From Chitinimonas prasina (GTDB taxonomy: Bacteria; Pseudomonadota; Gammaproteobacteria; Burkholderiales; Chitinimonadaceae), in assembly GCF_030160395.1 (NCBI RefSeq), contig NZ_BSOG01000001.1:586117-650116 (forward strand): a DNA stretch of 64,000 nucleotides, in the 5' to 3' direction. Each line of letters opens with the position of its first letter. Position 1 is the first letter of the stretch. A program made the position numbers and the translations under genes. Below are positions 34,104 through 43,761 of the stretch, in pieces. The notes under the pieces are model-generated. The model was not told the DNA's origin, did not search any database, and was given only the letters and a program-made list of their open reading frames with translations.

Positions 34104-36332
34104 CTACTTGGTATCAAACTCATACACACCATCCCAGTCGGCGGGCGGCGGTGACTTGCGGAAGTGCGCAATACGGTCCAGATAAACCTGGTATAGCTTA
34201 CAGTCCGGTCGCTGGTTCTTCAGGTTGATCAGCTGCATCTCAGCCAAGTCCCAGTTCTGGCCGCGATAGTGCTTGAGGGTGCTGTGGAACAGCTCGACTT
34301 CCTTCTTCAACGCCTTGTCGACCGCCTCCACCGTGCCCAGTGGCTCGTAGATGGTGACGGGCTCATCCTTGCCCTTCACCCTTACCCGGTCCAGTTCCCG
34401 GAACACGATGCCATCCCTGACTGCCTCATGGGTTTGCTCACCCACGATCATTCCCACGCCATACTGCTTGGTAATGCCCTCCAGCCGGGAGGCCAGGTTG
34501 ACCGCATCGCCCATCACCGTATAGGCCTTGCGTATCTGCGAGCCCATATCGCCCACCGTCATGCGGCCAGTATTGACGCCCACCCCGATATGGATCTCGG
34601 GCCAGCCCTTCTCGCGCATCTTGGGCCCTAGCGCCGCCATGGCACGCTGCATTTCCAGACCGGCCAGCACCGCATTGCGTGCATGGTCAGGGTCATGGAT
34701 GGGCGCGCCCCAGAAGGCCATCACACAATCGCCCATGTATTTGTCGATGGTGCCCAGATACTGGGTCCGTATCACATCCGACAGCGTGGTCAGGAACTCA
34801 TTCATGAACCGCGTCAGCTCCTTCGGGTCCATGCTCTCCGAAATGGTGGTGAAACTGCGCACGTCCGAGAACAGCACCGTCAGCTCGCGGCTTTGCCCCT
34901 CCATCGAATACTTCTCAGGCTGCTCGCTCATCTTGGCCACCAGCTCGGGCGGCACATACTGGCCAAACAAGCTGGCCATCTGCTTCTTGTTGCGCGATTC
35001 AAAGAAGTAACCATACGACATGGAGATCGCATACAGCAGCATGATGCTCAACAGCAACGATGCCAGCGGCAGATCCAGCTGGGAGTACTTCCACAGTGCG
35101 AAATCGCCCACGACAACCAGCACGGCCAAGGCTGCCGTCACCACCGTACCCGGCAACGGATTGAGCTTGACCAGGGCCAGCATCAGGGTCCCGCCCACCA
35201 GCAGCAGCAAGACCATCTCAGCTCCGATCAGATAATCCGGCTTGGCTGGTAGGGTGTTGTCCAGCAGGCTAGCTATCAGGTTGGCATGCACCTCTACCCC
35301 CGGGTAGACCGACTCCACCGGCGCCACCCGCAAATCCAGCAGGCCGGGGGCGGTGGTGCCCACCAATACCAGGCGGCCAGAAATGGCGTCGACATCAGCC
35401 TTGCCATTAAGCACATCGGCAGCCGATATGTACTTGAAGCTGCGCTGCCCGCCACGATAGGGCACCAGCGCGCGTACCGACTGATCCACCGGCACGGTCA
35501 GATGGTTGATCTTCAGGCCCTCCAGCGGCTGATAGGAGCTCAGCCAGGAGTCCGTGCCATACAGCGGCACAATCTCGGGGAAGCTCAGATACGCCCGTAC
35601 CATGGCCAGCGAGAGCGACTCATAATACTTGCCCTCGTGCTCGACCAGCATGGCCACCCTGCGCGTCACACCATCAGAATCCGGCAGCGGATTGAAATGC
35701 CCGGCCAAGGTCGCCTGCTGCATCAATACGGGCAGATTGGCACCATATCCCGGCGCCGGTATAGGGTTGACATTGCGTCCCTTGAACATGCCAGCAGGCA
35801 GTACCGGCTTGGGTAGCTGCCCCGCCTTGCGGGCGCCATCTTCAAAGCTGAAGTAATAGCCCAGCACCACCGGCTTGTCCTTGAGGCTGGCGGCAAACAG
35901 GCTGTCGTAATCCAGCCTGCCTTCCAGCTCGCTCAGCTTGAGCCTGAAGTTATCGTCACCCTTGAACTCGGTCTCGGCCAGCCGCTTCAACACCGGCAGG
36001 CCCGAGCTCTCGTCCTTCTCAGCAAACACAATGTCAAAGCCCACCGCCGCGGCCTTGTAGTCCCCCGTCAACTTGTCCACCAACTGCGCCACGGTGTTGC
36101 GGGGCCAGGGCCAGCGCCCTACTTCGGCCAGGCTCTTCTCGTCCAGGTCCACCACCACCACGCGCGGGTCTACGCCACCCGGCATGGTCAGCACCACGCG
36201 GGCATCGTAGAGCCACAAATCCATCTGCTCCACCAGCCTTGGCCGCCAGAAGCTGGCGGCATAGCCCATGAAGTAGATCAGTACCAGCAGGCTCAGGGCG
36301 AGTTGCAGCCAGTATTTACGCAGCGTTTTCAT
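34104..36332 (-). CDS. CHASE2-domain adenylate/guanylate cyclase
   Basis: A 742-residue membrane receptor cyclase. An N-terminal transmembrane helix precedes a periplasmic CHASE2 sensor (about 30-330: PRVVVVDLDEKSLAEVGRWPWPR, LVLVGTTAPGLLDLR). Three transmembrane helices (about 340-420) follow, then a class III cyclase domain with metal aspartates in LTVLFSDVRSFTTI and DKYMGDCVMAFWGAP and the NTGRMTVGDMGS loop. It converts ATP (or GTP) to cyclic nucleotide in response to an outside signal. The C-terminal 100 residues are an additional TPR-like tail. It is co-transcribed with FHA and phosphatase genes. Confidence 0.93.
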   Translation of the reverse strand: MKTLRKYWLQLALSLLVLIYFMGYAASFWRPRLVEQMDLWLYDARVVLTMPGGVDPRVVVVDLDEKSLAEVGRWPWPRNTVAQLVDKLTGDYKAAAVGFDIVFAEKDESSGLPVLKRLAETEFKGDDNFRLKLSELEGRLDYDSLFAASLKDKPVVLGYYFSFEDGARKAGQLPKPVLPAGMFKGRNVNPIPAPGYGANLPVLMQQATLAGHFNPLPDSDGVTRRVAMLVEHEGKYYESLSLAMVRAYLSFPEIVPLYGTDSWLSSYQPLEGLKINHLTVPVDQSVRALVPYRGGQRSFKYISAADVLNGKADVDAISGRLVLVGTTAPGLLDLRVAPVESVYPGVEVHANLIASLLDNTLPAKPDYLIGAEMVLLLLVGGTLMLALVKLNPLPGTVVTAALAVLVVVGDFALWKYSQLDLPLASLLLSIMLLYAISMSYGYFFESRNKKQMASLFGQYVPPELVAKMSEQPEKYSMEGQSRELTVLFSDVRSFTTISESMDPKELTRFMNEFLTTLSDVIRTQYLGTIDKYMGDCVMAFWGAPIHDPDHARNAVLAGLEMQRAMAALGPKMREKGWPEIHIGVGVNTGRMTVGDMGSQIRKAYTVMGDAVNLASRLEGITKQYGVGMIVGEQTHEAVRDGIVFRELDRVRVKGKDEPVTIYEPLGTVEAVDKALKKEVELFHSTLKHYRGQNWDLAEMQLINLKNQRPDCKLYQVYLDRIAHFRKSPPPADWDGVYEFDTK

Positions 36333-36338
36333 GGCGCC

Positions 36339-37085
36339 TTACTTGTAGAAGAACTCCATCTTCACACCAGCCAGCTCGATCACATCCCGGTCGCTCAGCT
36401 CTTCCGCCTGCACCCCGATCTGCCGCCCGTTCACCAGCGGTCGGCTGGGGCCTTCCACATGAGTAATGAAATAGCCGGTGGGCCGCTTGGTAATGATGGC
36501 CACCTGCACGCCTGGCTTGCCCAGCGAGGTCAGGTTCTTCACCAGGTCCAGTGCCTTGCCGGCATTGGCGCCGCTCAGCACCTTGATGCCAGCAGCCCGC
36601 GCCTCGGCAGCGGGTGCAGCAGTAGGCGTTGCGGCGGGCGGCAGCTCCATCACCGTATCGCCAGCGCGATAGCTAGGCGTCGCACCCGGTGTGGCAGCCG
36701 GTGGCGCCGCCGGCGCCGTGGGTTTCACCCCGCCCGGCCGTATCACCATGGTCTTCTCAAAATCTTCCTGCGGCGCGCCAGCGGCAGCCTTGGCAGCCCC
36801 CTCGGCCATGAACTTGAGCTTGTACTTGCCCAACTCCACCAGGTCCCCATCCTGCAGCAACTGCCGCTTGACTGGCTGGCCGTTCACCTGAGTGCCATTG
36901 GTGCTATCCAGGTCCTCCAGAAACACATCTGCCCCTATCATGCTCAGCCGGGCGTGCTCGCCCGACACCGCAAGATTGTCGATCTGCAGATCGTTATGGG
37001 GTTTACGACCTATGGTCACCGTGTTCTTTTCCAGCTTGAACTCGCGTAGCACCATGCCATCGAGACTCAAAATCAGTTTGGCCAT
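36339..37085 (-). CDS. FHA-domain protein (one full, one degenerate FHA)
   Basis: A 248-residue cytoplasmic adaptor. The N-terminal FHA domain has NTVTIGRKPHNDLQI, VSGEHARL and DSTNGTQVNG, the phosphothreonine-binding residues. A Pro/Ala-rich linker (about 105-160) leads to a second FHA-like half (residues about 165-248) that keeps SLGKPGVQVAII and RPLVNGRQIG but lacks the SGxH/S motif. FHA domains bind phosphothreonine, so it probably reads the output of the Ser/Thr kinase encoded in the same operon. It lies between the cyclase and phosphatase genes with gaps of 6 and 18 bases. Confidence 0.9.
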   Translation of the reverse strand: MAKLILSLDGMVLREFKLEKNTVTIGRKPHNDLQIDNLAVSGEHARLSMIGADVFLEDLDSTNGTQVNGQPVKRQLLQDGDLVELGKYKLKFMAEGAAKAAAGAPQEDFEKTMVIRPGGVKPTAPAAPPAATPGATPSYRAGDTVMELPPAATPTAAPAAEARAAGIKVLSGANAGKALDLVKNLTSLGKPGVQVAIITKRPTGYFITHVEGPSRPLVNGRQIGVQAEELSDRDVIELAGVKMEFFYK

Positions 37086-37103
37086 CTGCTTAGTCCTCTT
37101 ATG

Positions 37104-37934
37104 TCAGCCTGCCAGCCAGCCAAACAGGCGAGCCCACAGACTGCGTTCGGCGGCAAAACTACGATTAATACGGATCAATATCACGGAAACATTATCGCGT
37201 CCGCCGTTGTCATTAGCCATCTGTATCAATTGCTCGGCCGCCAGCGGTAAATTGCCCGACACGGTACTCAGCACCGCACCAATGTCGGCATCATCCACCA
37301 TGTCGTTAAGACCGTCCGAACAAAGCAGGTAAACATCGCCAACCTGCACCTCGAAATCATTCAATTCCGGGTCCAACTGTGGATCGATGCCGACCGCACG
37401 CGTCACCAGATTCTTGTTCTGGGATCGGCGCGCCTCATCGGGCGTAATCAGGCCATTATCCAGTTGCTCCTGTAGCAGCGAATGGTCGCGGGTCAGCGGG
37501 CCGAACTCTGCGCCGCGCAGACGGTACAAGCGCGAATCACCCACATGGGCCGAGGTCATACGGTTATCGTAGAACAAGGCTGATACCAGCGTGGTGCCCA
37601 TCCCTGCGCACTGTGGCTGGCTCTGTGCAGTCTGGAAGATCGCCAGGTTAGCCTTTTCGATTTCCAGACGCAGGATGCGATGGGCGGCAGACTTGCCGCT
37701 GAGCGCCTCCGGTGCATGGGGCGGCACCACCTCGATGGCCGCCTTGACGCCCTGGGCCAGCAAGGTGGTGGCAATGCCGCTGGCCACCTCACCCGCGTTA
37801 TAGCCCCCCATGCCGTCGGCCAATATGGCCAGGCCACTGTCAGCGTCAAACACGATTGCGTCTTCATTGTGGCTGCGCACCATGCCGGCGTCGGTCAGCC
37901 CATACATCTCAATTGCGTGTGCAAGTGTCTTCAT
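37104..37934 (-). CDS. PP2C-family Ser/Thr protein phosphatase
   Basis: A 276-residue metal-dependent phosphatase. PP2C motifs are MVRSHNEDAIVFD, LADGMGGYNAGEVASG, SHAHVGDSR-like SAHVGDSRLYRLR, LCSDGLNDMVDD and GGRDNVSVILIRI. It would remove phosphates placed by the kinase encoded 10 bases upstream and so reset FHA binding. No transmembrane segment. The pairing of PP2C, FHA and Hanks-type kinase genes is common in type VI secretion and envelope control loci, but no T6SS gene is visible here. Confidence 0.94.
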   Translation of the reverse strand: MKTLAHAIEMYGLTDAGMVRSHNEDAIVFDADSGLAILADGMGGYNAGEVASGIATTLLAQGVKAAIEVVPPHAPEALSGKSAAHRILRLEIEKANLAIFQTAQSQPQCAGMGTTLVSALFYDNRMTSAHVGDSRLYRLRGAEFGPLTRDHSLLQEQLDNGLITPDEARRSQNKNLVTRAVGIDPQLDPELNDFEVQVGDVYLLCSDGLNDMVDDADIGAVLSTVSGNLPLAAEQLIQMANDNGGRDNVSVILIRINRSFAAERSLWARLFGWLAG

Positions 37935-37943
37935 GGCAACCCC

Positions 37944-40538
37944 TTACAGTCCAGCCGCGCACTGCTTGAGCGCTTCGGCGAATTCCGCCCCGGTCTGGAA
38001 GCGCTCGTCCGCGTTCTTCTTCAAGGCGCGATCGATCACCGCCACGACGCTGGCAGGCAGGTTGGGGTTGAGTTCCCTGGGGTTGGTGTACGGCTCATTG
38101 GCAATACGGAACATCAGCTCCGCCATGGATTCTCCCTTGAACGGCAGTGTGCCGACCGTCATCTGATACAGCATCACCCCCAGGCTGAACAAGTCGGAGC
38201 GACCATCCACCTTCTTGCCGCTCAGCTGCTCCGGCGACATATAGCTGGGCGTACCCAGCACCATCCCGGTCTTGGTCTTGCTGGAATCCGTAATACGGGC
38301 AATGCCGAAGTCGGTCACCTTGACGATCTTGGTGTCCATCTCATACATGATATTGGCAGGCTTGATATCCCGATGCGCCACATGCTGCTTGTGGGCATAG
38401 TCCAGCGCCTCGGCAGTCTGGATGGCGATATTGACCACATCCGCCACCGGCAGCAGTTGACCGGCCTTGGTATGCGGGGCCAGGTCCTTGCCCTTGAGGA
38501 ACTCCATGGCGATATAGGCCAGGTCATGCTCCTCACCCGCATCGTAGATGGTCACGATATTGGGGTGGTTCAGCCGCCCGGCTGTCTCGGCCTCACGGAA
38601 GAATCGGCTGCGCGCCTCCTCCAACTCATCCGCCTCGAACTCCTGGCTCAAGGCCATGGTCTTGATGGCCACCACCCGGCCTATCTTGGGGTCGCGTCCC
38701 AGATAGACCACGCCCATGGCGCCCTTACCCAGTTCCTTCTCTACTTGGTAGCGGCCCAGCATGGGCTTCTCTACAGCGCCACCATCGAGTATCAGGGTGC
38801 TGGCATTGCTGCGGTTGCCCGCACCGCCCAGTATCACCGTTTCGGCCATCTGCTTGGCACGGTTCAGCTTCTGGTCCAGATCCTTGAACTTGGGGTTGAA
38901 ACCGGCCATATGCCGATATACCGACTCCGCCTTGTTGAACTGGCGCTTGCGCTCAAAATCCAGCGCCAGGTTGTACAAGGTATCCATCATGGTGTCGTCC
39001 ATGGGAATCTTGCGGAACTTGTCAAAAGCCATATCCAGCTGGCCTTGAGTCTGAAAAGCCAGGCCCAGCATACGATTGGACTCCGCCGCCGACAGCTCGG
39101 ATGCCTCGCTGCGGCGTTCGGTCATCAAGAATCGCTTGGTAGTCAGCACCAGATGCCCGACGATCAGTAACGCGGCCGGCGTCATCATAGGCAGCCACAA
39201 CAGCTGGGTGGTCATCAGGACAAAATGCGCGACTACCAGCACCACGAACAGGCCGCCCGTCACCATGGCAGCAGCCCCCGCCCCCAGGCGCGGCAGCAGT
39301 GCGATCAGGTAGGCTGCCACCAGCAGGCACAGCCCCAGCTGCACCCACACGCTCCAACCGGGTGAAGAGAAATAATCCTGCTGCAGAATGCTGGAAACAT
39401 TGTGTGCCAAAGACAGCACAGGTGGCGTACCAGAAGAGATGGGCGTCACCATGGTAGTACCCAGGCCCGGTGCCGTCGGCCCGATCAGTACGATCTTGTC
39501 TTTGTACTTGGCGAACGGAATCTTGCCACTGGCTACATCGTAGAAAGAGTCCACGGGTATCGCCGAGCGGCCATCCACATCCGGGTAGTAATAGGTCAGG
39601 AAGGTGGAATACGACTGGGTCTTGATATTGATGCCGCCCAGTTGCACCGACTCGCCCAGGTTCACCGTCACCTGCTTGGGCGCCAGGTTCAAACTCTTGG
39701 CTGCCGTCAGCAACGATAGGGAAGGGTAGATCTCATCGTAATAACGCAGTACCAGCGGTTCCTCGCGTACCACGCCATCGGCGGCATCGGGCCGCACGGT
39801 CAAATGCCCCACGCCAGCAGCCTTTTCTCCTATGCGGGAAATGGGTGGCACCATATACATGGTCGGAATTGGCCAGCCAGACGAGGGGTCACCGGCTACA
39901 CCCACCTCGTTCTTCAAGACATAAGCCGGGGTTTCTTCCTCGGGGTTTCCTACCGGCTCACCCAGCTCCAGCAACATAGGCAGCAACACATTGCCCGCCT
40001 TGCCCACGCTATCAGCCAGCTGTTTGTCGAAATCCAGCTGGCTGACTGCACCCTCCAGCAAGGCGCCAAACTTGTCCGGCGCCGCCGCCACAGGCTCGGC
40101 CGGTATCACAGTGCCGTCGGCAGCGATGGTCGGCTGTGCCGCCGCAGCGGCAGCAGCAGCAGCAGCAGCAGCGTCGCCATGCTGCTTGCGATAGATGTCG
40201 AGCAATTGCTTGAGGTAATCGGCCCCTTTGTCCTGCTGCGGCTCGGTGTAGAACACCGTGCTGGTGATCACCTTGGGCTTGGCCGCTGCCAGCTTGTTGA
40301 TGAAATCGGCATGGACATCGCGCGACCAGGGCCAGCGGCCTATGTTGTCGAGGCTCTGCTGGTCTATCGCAATCACGGCAATACGGTCGTTTGGGGTACG
40401 GCTGGTCATGCCCACACCGGTGTCGTAGGCCTTGCGCTCCAGCCCGGCCAGCACATTGGTGCCTATACCGGCGATGGCAAAAACCACCACGACCACGATG
40501 CCGACAAACCAGTCAGCCTTCCAAAAAGCACGCTTCAT
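37944..40538 (-). CDS. CHASE2-domain Ser/Thr protein kinase (Hanks type)
   Basis: An 864-residue membrane kinase. An N-terminal helix precedes a CHASE2 sensor (about 35-410: DRIAVIAIDQQSLDNIGRWPW, IVLIGPTAPGLGTTM), then three transmembrane helices (about 415-500). A short TPR-like linker follows, then the kinase domain (about 600-860) with GKGAMGVVYLG, VAIK, HRDIKPANIM, VTDFGIAR and GTPSYMSPEQLSG. The domain order is opposite to PknB-type kinases, because the sensor comes first. The CHASE2 region carries an alanine-repeat insert (see repeat entry). It is the first gene of the signalling operon, with GGGAGAAA before the ATG. It shares its sensor type with the cyclase, so both may sense the same cue. 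Confidence 0.94.
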   Translation of the reverse strand: MKRAFWKADWFVGIVVVVVFAIAGIGTNVLAGLERKAYDTGVGMTSRTPNDRIAVIAIDQQSLDNIGRWPWSRDVHADFINKLAAAKPKVITSTVFYTEPQQDKGADYLKQLLDIYRKQHGDAAAAAAAAAAAAQPTIAADGTVIPAEPVAAAPDKFGALLEGAVSQLDFDKQLADSVGKAGNVLLPMLLELGEPVGNPEEETPAYVLKNEVGVAGDPSSGWPIPTMYMVPPISRIGEKAAGVGHLTVRPDAADGVVREEPLVLRYYDEIYPSLSLLTAAKSLNLAPKQVTVNLGESVQLGGINIKTQSYSTFLTYYYPDVDGRSAIPVDSFYDVASGKIPFAKYKDKIVLIGPTAPGLGTTMVTPISSGTPPVLSLAHNVSSILQQDYFSSPGWSVWVQLGLCLLVAAYLIALLPRLGAGAAAMVTGGLFVVLVVAHFVLMTTQLLWLPMMTPAALLIVGHLVLTTKRFLMTERRSEASELSAAESNRMLGLAFQTQGQLDMAFDKFRKIPMDDTMMDTLYNLALDFERKRQFNKAESVYRHMAGFNPKFKDLDQKLNRAKQMAETVILGGAGNRSNASTLILDGGAVEKPMLGRYQVEKELGKGAMGVVYLGRDPKIGRVVAIKTMALSQEFEADELEEARSRFFREAETAGRLNHPNIVTIYDAGEEHDLAYIAMEFLKGKDLAPHTKAGQLLPVADVVNIAIQTAEALDYAHKQHVAHRDIKPANIMYEMDTKIVKVTDFGIARITDSSKTKTGMVLGTPSYMSPEQLSGKKVDGRSDLFSLGVMLYQMTVGTLPFKGESMAELMFRIANEPYTNPRELNPNLPASVVAVIDRALKKNADERFQTGAEFAEALKQCAAGL
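40141..40172. repeat. CAG triplet repeat encoding poly-alanine
   Basis: Seven uninterrupted CAG units (40151-40171, plus strand) with flanking imperfect units encode a run of twelve alanines in the CHASE2 region of the kinase. A change in unit number would keep the frame and alter only loop length. Confidence 0.85.
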
Positions 40539-40694
40539 TATTTCTCCCTGGCCCAGTTACTTTTTCGGGCTGTAGGAAGATTAGATGGCAAAGGCGCGCA
40601 ACGCCAGCCTCCAAGCCATTTTCGCGGGGTAAAAAGTCGGCTTGCAGACAACTTCATCAGCGGTTACCGCGCGCAAAAGGCGGCGTAAACGGTG

Positions 40695-41543
40695 TCAAAA
40701 CGCGATCAGCGGCTTGATCTTGCGGCCAAATTCCCGCCATGCATCAGGGTGATACTCTTCCAGATGGCGGTGGTCACGGCGCCAGCCGAACAAGGTCAGG
40801 GCCGCACCGGCAAACTGCAGGGGCATGTTGTCATACTCCGACAGACTGACCATCAGCTCCGCCTCGAACAGGTGCCGCACGTCCACATTGATCAGTACTT
40901 CCGCCTCGGCCAAGCGCGCCAGCTCCACCATGGCCTGCCGTTCTTCGCCCTCATCCAGCAGCGCTAACAATTCATCCACGGCTTCCAGGGCATCGGCCTC
41001 ATGTAAGCGCAGCCCCAGCCACTCCACGGTTTTGGGGTCGCGCTGCCGCAACCAGCTATCGGGCTCCATCCAGCCGAACAGGTCCACCCCGGCGCGCAGG
41101 AAGGCATCATGGTTGGCGGCAATGTCGCAGCATACCCACAGCATGCCGTCTTCAAACAGCTGCCACAGCAAGGGATCGCGCGCGCCTGCGTCGCGCAGTT
41201 CAAAGGCATCCAGCACGGCATCAAGCTTGGCCATGGCCTCCTCCTCCGTGCCCTGTTCGTTCAACTCCGCCAGTTTCTCGATATGCGGCCGCAGCAGCGC
41301 CTCCGCCTCCACCTCGCGCGGGTCGCGCTCGCTATCAGGCGGCACCACCGGCTGCGGCGGGGTACGGCTCATCTCCGACGACTGCCACATGGCCTCCTCA
41401 AATGCCAGGCGCAGCGCCTGAAACCCCTCCGGATTCTCCTCCGGCCGGGTGGCCTTGAGCAGGCGGGCATAGGTACGCTTGATCTCGCGCTCATCAGGCG
41501 TAGGCGCCAGCCCCAGGCGGTCCCAGCAGTTCATATCAGACAT
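40695..41543 (-). CDS. Degenerate J-domain protein (DjlB-like)
   Basis: A 282-residue protein starting with a J-domain-like segment, NCWDRLGLAPTPDEREIKRTYARLLKATRPEENPEGFQALRLAFEEAM. The usual HPD tripeptide, needed to trigger Hsp70 ATPase, is replaced by RPE. The rest is acidic, helical and without transmembrane segments. E. coli encodes DjlB and DjlC next to the Hsp70 HscC, and here the same trio is linked: hscC at 43761, a large DjlC-like gene and this gene. It may assist HscC, but the altered loop makes classical co-chaperone activity uncertain. It is separated from its neighbour by about 210 bp. Confidence 0.7.
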   Translation of the reverse strand: MSDMNCWDRLGLAPTPDEREIKRTYARLLKATRPEENPEGFQALRLAFEEAMWQSSEMSRTPPQPVVPPDSERDPREVEAEALLRPHIEKLAELNEQGTEEEAMAKLDAVLDAFELRDAGARDPLLWQLFEDGMLWVCCDIAANHDAFLRAGVDLFGWMEPDSWLRQRDPKTVEWLGLRLHEADALEAVDELLALLDEGEERQAMVELARLAEAEVLINVDVRHLFEAELMVSLSEYDNMPLQFAGAALTLFGWRRDHRHLEEYHPDAWREFGRKIKPLIAF

Positions 41544-41757
41544 GGCATTCGGCTTTCAGCACTGCCGCCGGCTCTCCGGCGCAATGGGGTTCGGTTCAGA
41601 AAAGCAGGTGGTGCGCCCACGCAAGCGCGGCCAGCAGTACTTTATTTGCAGCGACCGGTCGCCAGTTCAAGGCCTGTGCGCCACACCTCGGCTCGCCAGG
41701 TCGCTGCCCATGCAAGCCACAAGCATAAGGTACAAACCGCGCCCCGGGCGGATACCG

Positions 41758-43761
41758 TCAGCGATCTGCGACACCGCCCTCATCCGGAGCGGCAGCAGGC
41801 TTGCCGGCCTGATGCTCCAGCCAAAACCATAGCGTCGCAGCAAATGCCAGCATGGCAAACGCCAGCGCCAGCCAGCTCTCGATCTCCATGATCGCCAGGC
41901 TGGCCGTACCGACAAAGGTCGCCAGCAAGGCGCACGCCAAGACCGACAACGGGCCGAAGCCATTGCGGGCAGCACGCGCCAACACATCCTGCCGCTCAGG
42001 CTGGCGATGCAAGCCCGTCAGCCTGCGCCAGCCCTTCTGCACGGCAGCAACAGACAATACCAGCGCCGCCGGCAGTACAAACATGGTGGCCAACCAGAGC
42101 AGCACCCGCCAAGCCAGCGCCAGCTCCTCCTGGGTAAGGATACCTATTGCCGGCAGTATCGCGGGCAGCCAGCAGGCGACCAGCCCATGCCACCAGCCCC
42201 CCTGCAAGCTCAGCCGGTCACGTCGCCAGAAAGTCACCCGCTCGGGGGCAATACGCGCAAACAAGGCCGGCCAATGCTGTTCGACATAGGCCAACACATG
42301 CCGCACCCGCAACTGCAGCGGGAAGCGCCCTGCCAGCCAGTGCTGGCGCCAGGCAGGCATGGGCTGCAGCAGCGCATGCAGCGCCGCCGCATCGGTATCC
42401 GTCTGCCGCGCCCCTGCGGCCGCCATTTCGCACCAACGCTGCCAGACCCGCTCTTGGTCCAGCTGTCCACACAGCCAAGCCGCCGCACCACTGAGGCCCT
42501 CGCAGCTTTGGCCATCGGCATCCTGCCAGCCAGCCCAGCGCGCCAGCGCGCCCCATAGCAGCAAATGCTTTTCCGACTCCTCCTGCCACAATGTCGCCAG
42601 CCGCTCAGCCATGGCATGCCGGGCCGCCCCGTCCACCCAGGCCGGATCATCAAAACCCGCCCGCAAGGCCGCCATGCGCGCGACCTCATCCTGCCGGTCG
42701 GCTGCCTCCAGGGCCTGCTGCATGCGCTGCGCGCACAGCTGGTAAACCCGGCCACCCGCACGGCTCAGCCAGCTTTGCGGCCAGCCCGTCCAATCGGCCT
42801 GCGGATCAAGCCAGCAGTCCTCCCTGGCCGTGAGCAGCAAGGACTCCGGGTCCAGCTCCTGTGCGAAAGCGGCATGGCACAGCCGCTCTAGCTTGGCCAA
42901 CAGGCCAGCTGGCGCTACCGTCTGTCCAGGCAGCGCCACCAGCTCAGACAGCAGGCACAGCATCATCTCATCGGGTGCCATGGTGGGCGCAGAGCTGTGG
43001 AAATCATCAAGCCAGCCGGCCCAGTCAATAACCGCCCGCAGCAACAGCATGGGCGGCTCTGCCCTGCCGCGCAGCCAATTGGCCAGCACCTGCTTGAGCA
43101 TGTCGCGCCCATCCAGCGATTCCCACCGCGATGCCCGCACGATCAGTTCAAACCGCGCCACCGCCCGCGACTCACTCTCCTCCAGTGCCGCCGCAATCAG
43201 CTTTACCGCCTTCTGGGCGTGGATGTAAGCGCAACGCGACCGCGCTCTGGCCAGCCACTCCATGGGCGCGTCACCCGTACGAGGCGCCTCACCCAGCCAG
43301 CCGTACTCCTCGGCCAGCCCCAGCACCTGCTCATCGCCCATGTCCCGGTCAAATGCCACCTGCCGCAAGGCCTCGCGGGCCTGATCACGTGGGGCGCCAG
43401 CATCACGCTGCCAAACAGTACGTACAGTCGGCTGCGCGGGCATCTCCACCCGTGTCTCTGCCATGGCGGATACTGCTGCAGCCGGCGACGCCGTACTGGC
43501 GTGCAGCTCATCGGCCGGCGCCAATGCGCCTGGCACCACCGTTGCCGAGACCTCGCCCTCAGGCGCGGCCACCGCCTCGCCGCCTTGCGCCTGCATGGCC
43601 TGCCAGCGCGACCATCCCAGCGCATGCTCATAGGCCTCGCGCAGCCGCACAAAACCGGCAGCATCGTCCTCCGGCCGGGTCTGCTTCAGCCTGGCCGCAT
43701 AGGCGCGCCGTATGGCACGCTCATCGGTGGTTTCGGCCAGGCCCAGTACATCCCACGGCAT
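41758..43761 (-). CDS. Degenerate J-domain membrane protein (DjlC-like)
   Basis: A 667-residue protein. The N-terminal 55 residues are J-domain-like (PWDVLGLAETTDERAIRRAYAARLKQTRPEDDAAGF) with RPE in place of HPD. A long Trp/Ala/Leu-rich middle follows. The C-terminal 170 residues hold three or four hydrophobic helices (WHGLVACWLPAILPAIGIL, LLWLATMFVLPAALVLSVA, VLACALLATFVGTASLAI, WLALAFAMLAFAATLWFWL), anchoring it in the inner membrane. The ATG overlaps the hscC stop (TGATG), so it is translationally coupled to the chaperone it presumably serves. Confidence 0.75.
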   Translation of the reverse strand: MPWDVLGLAETTDERAIRRAYAARLKQTRPEDDAAGFVRLREAYEHALGWSRWQAMQAQGGEAVAAPEGEVSATVVPGALAPADELHASTASPAAAVSAMAETRVEMPAQPTVRTVWQRDAGAPRDQAREALRQVAFDRDMGDEQVLGLAEEYGWLGEAPRTGDAPMEWLARARSRCAYIHAQKAVKLIAAALEESESRAVARFELIVRASRWESLDGRDMLKQVLANWLRGRAEPPMLLLRAVIDWAGWLDDFHSSAPTMAPDEMMLCLLSELVALPGQTVAPAGLLAKLERLCHAAFAQELDPESLLLTAREDCWLDPQADWTGWPQSWLSRAGGRVYQLCAQRMQQALEAADRQDEVARMAALRAGFDDPAWVDGAARHAMAERLATLWQEESEKHLLLWGALARWAGWQDADGQSCEGLSGAAAWLCGQLDQERVWQRWCEMAAAGARQTDTDAAALHALLQPMPAWRQHWLAGRFPLQLRVRHVLAYVEQHWPALFARIAPERVTFWRRDRLSLQGGWWHGLVACWLPAILPAIGILTQEELALAWRVLLWLATMFVLPAALVLSVAAVQKGWRRLTGLHRQPERQDVLARAARNGFGPLSVLACALLATFVGTASLAIMEIESWLALAFAMLAFAATLWFWLEHQAGKPAAAPDEGGVADR

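Noticed and set aside
32644-34185. 513-residue plus-strand frame across the ATPase and MBL genes
   Set aside because: Runs through two real genes antisense and lacks motifs.
37680-39170. 496-residue plus-strand frame across phosphatase and kinase genes
   Set aside because: Antisense shadow of strongly supported kinase and PP2C genes.
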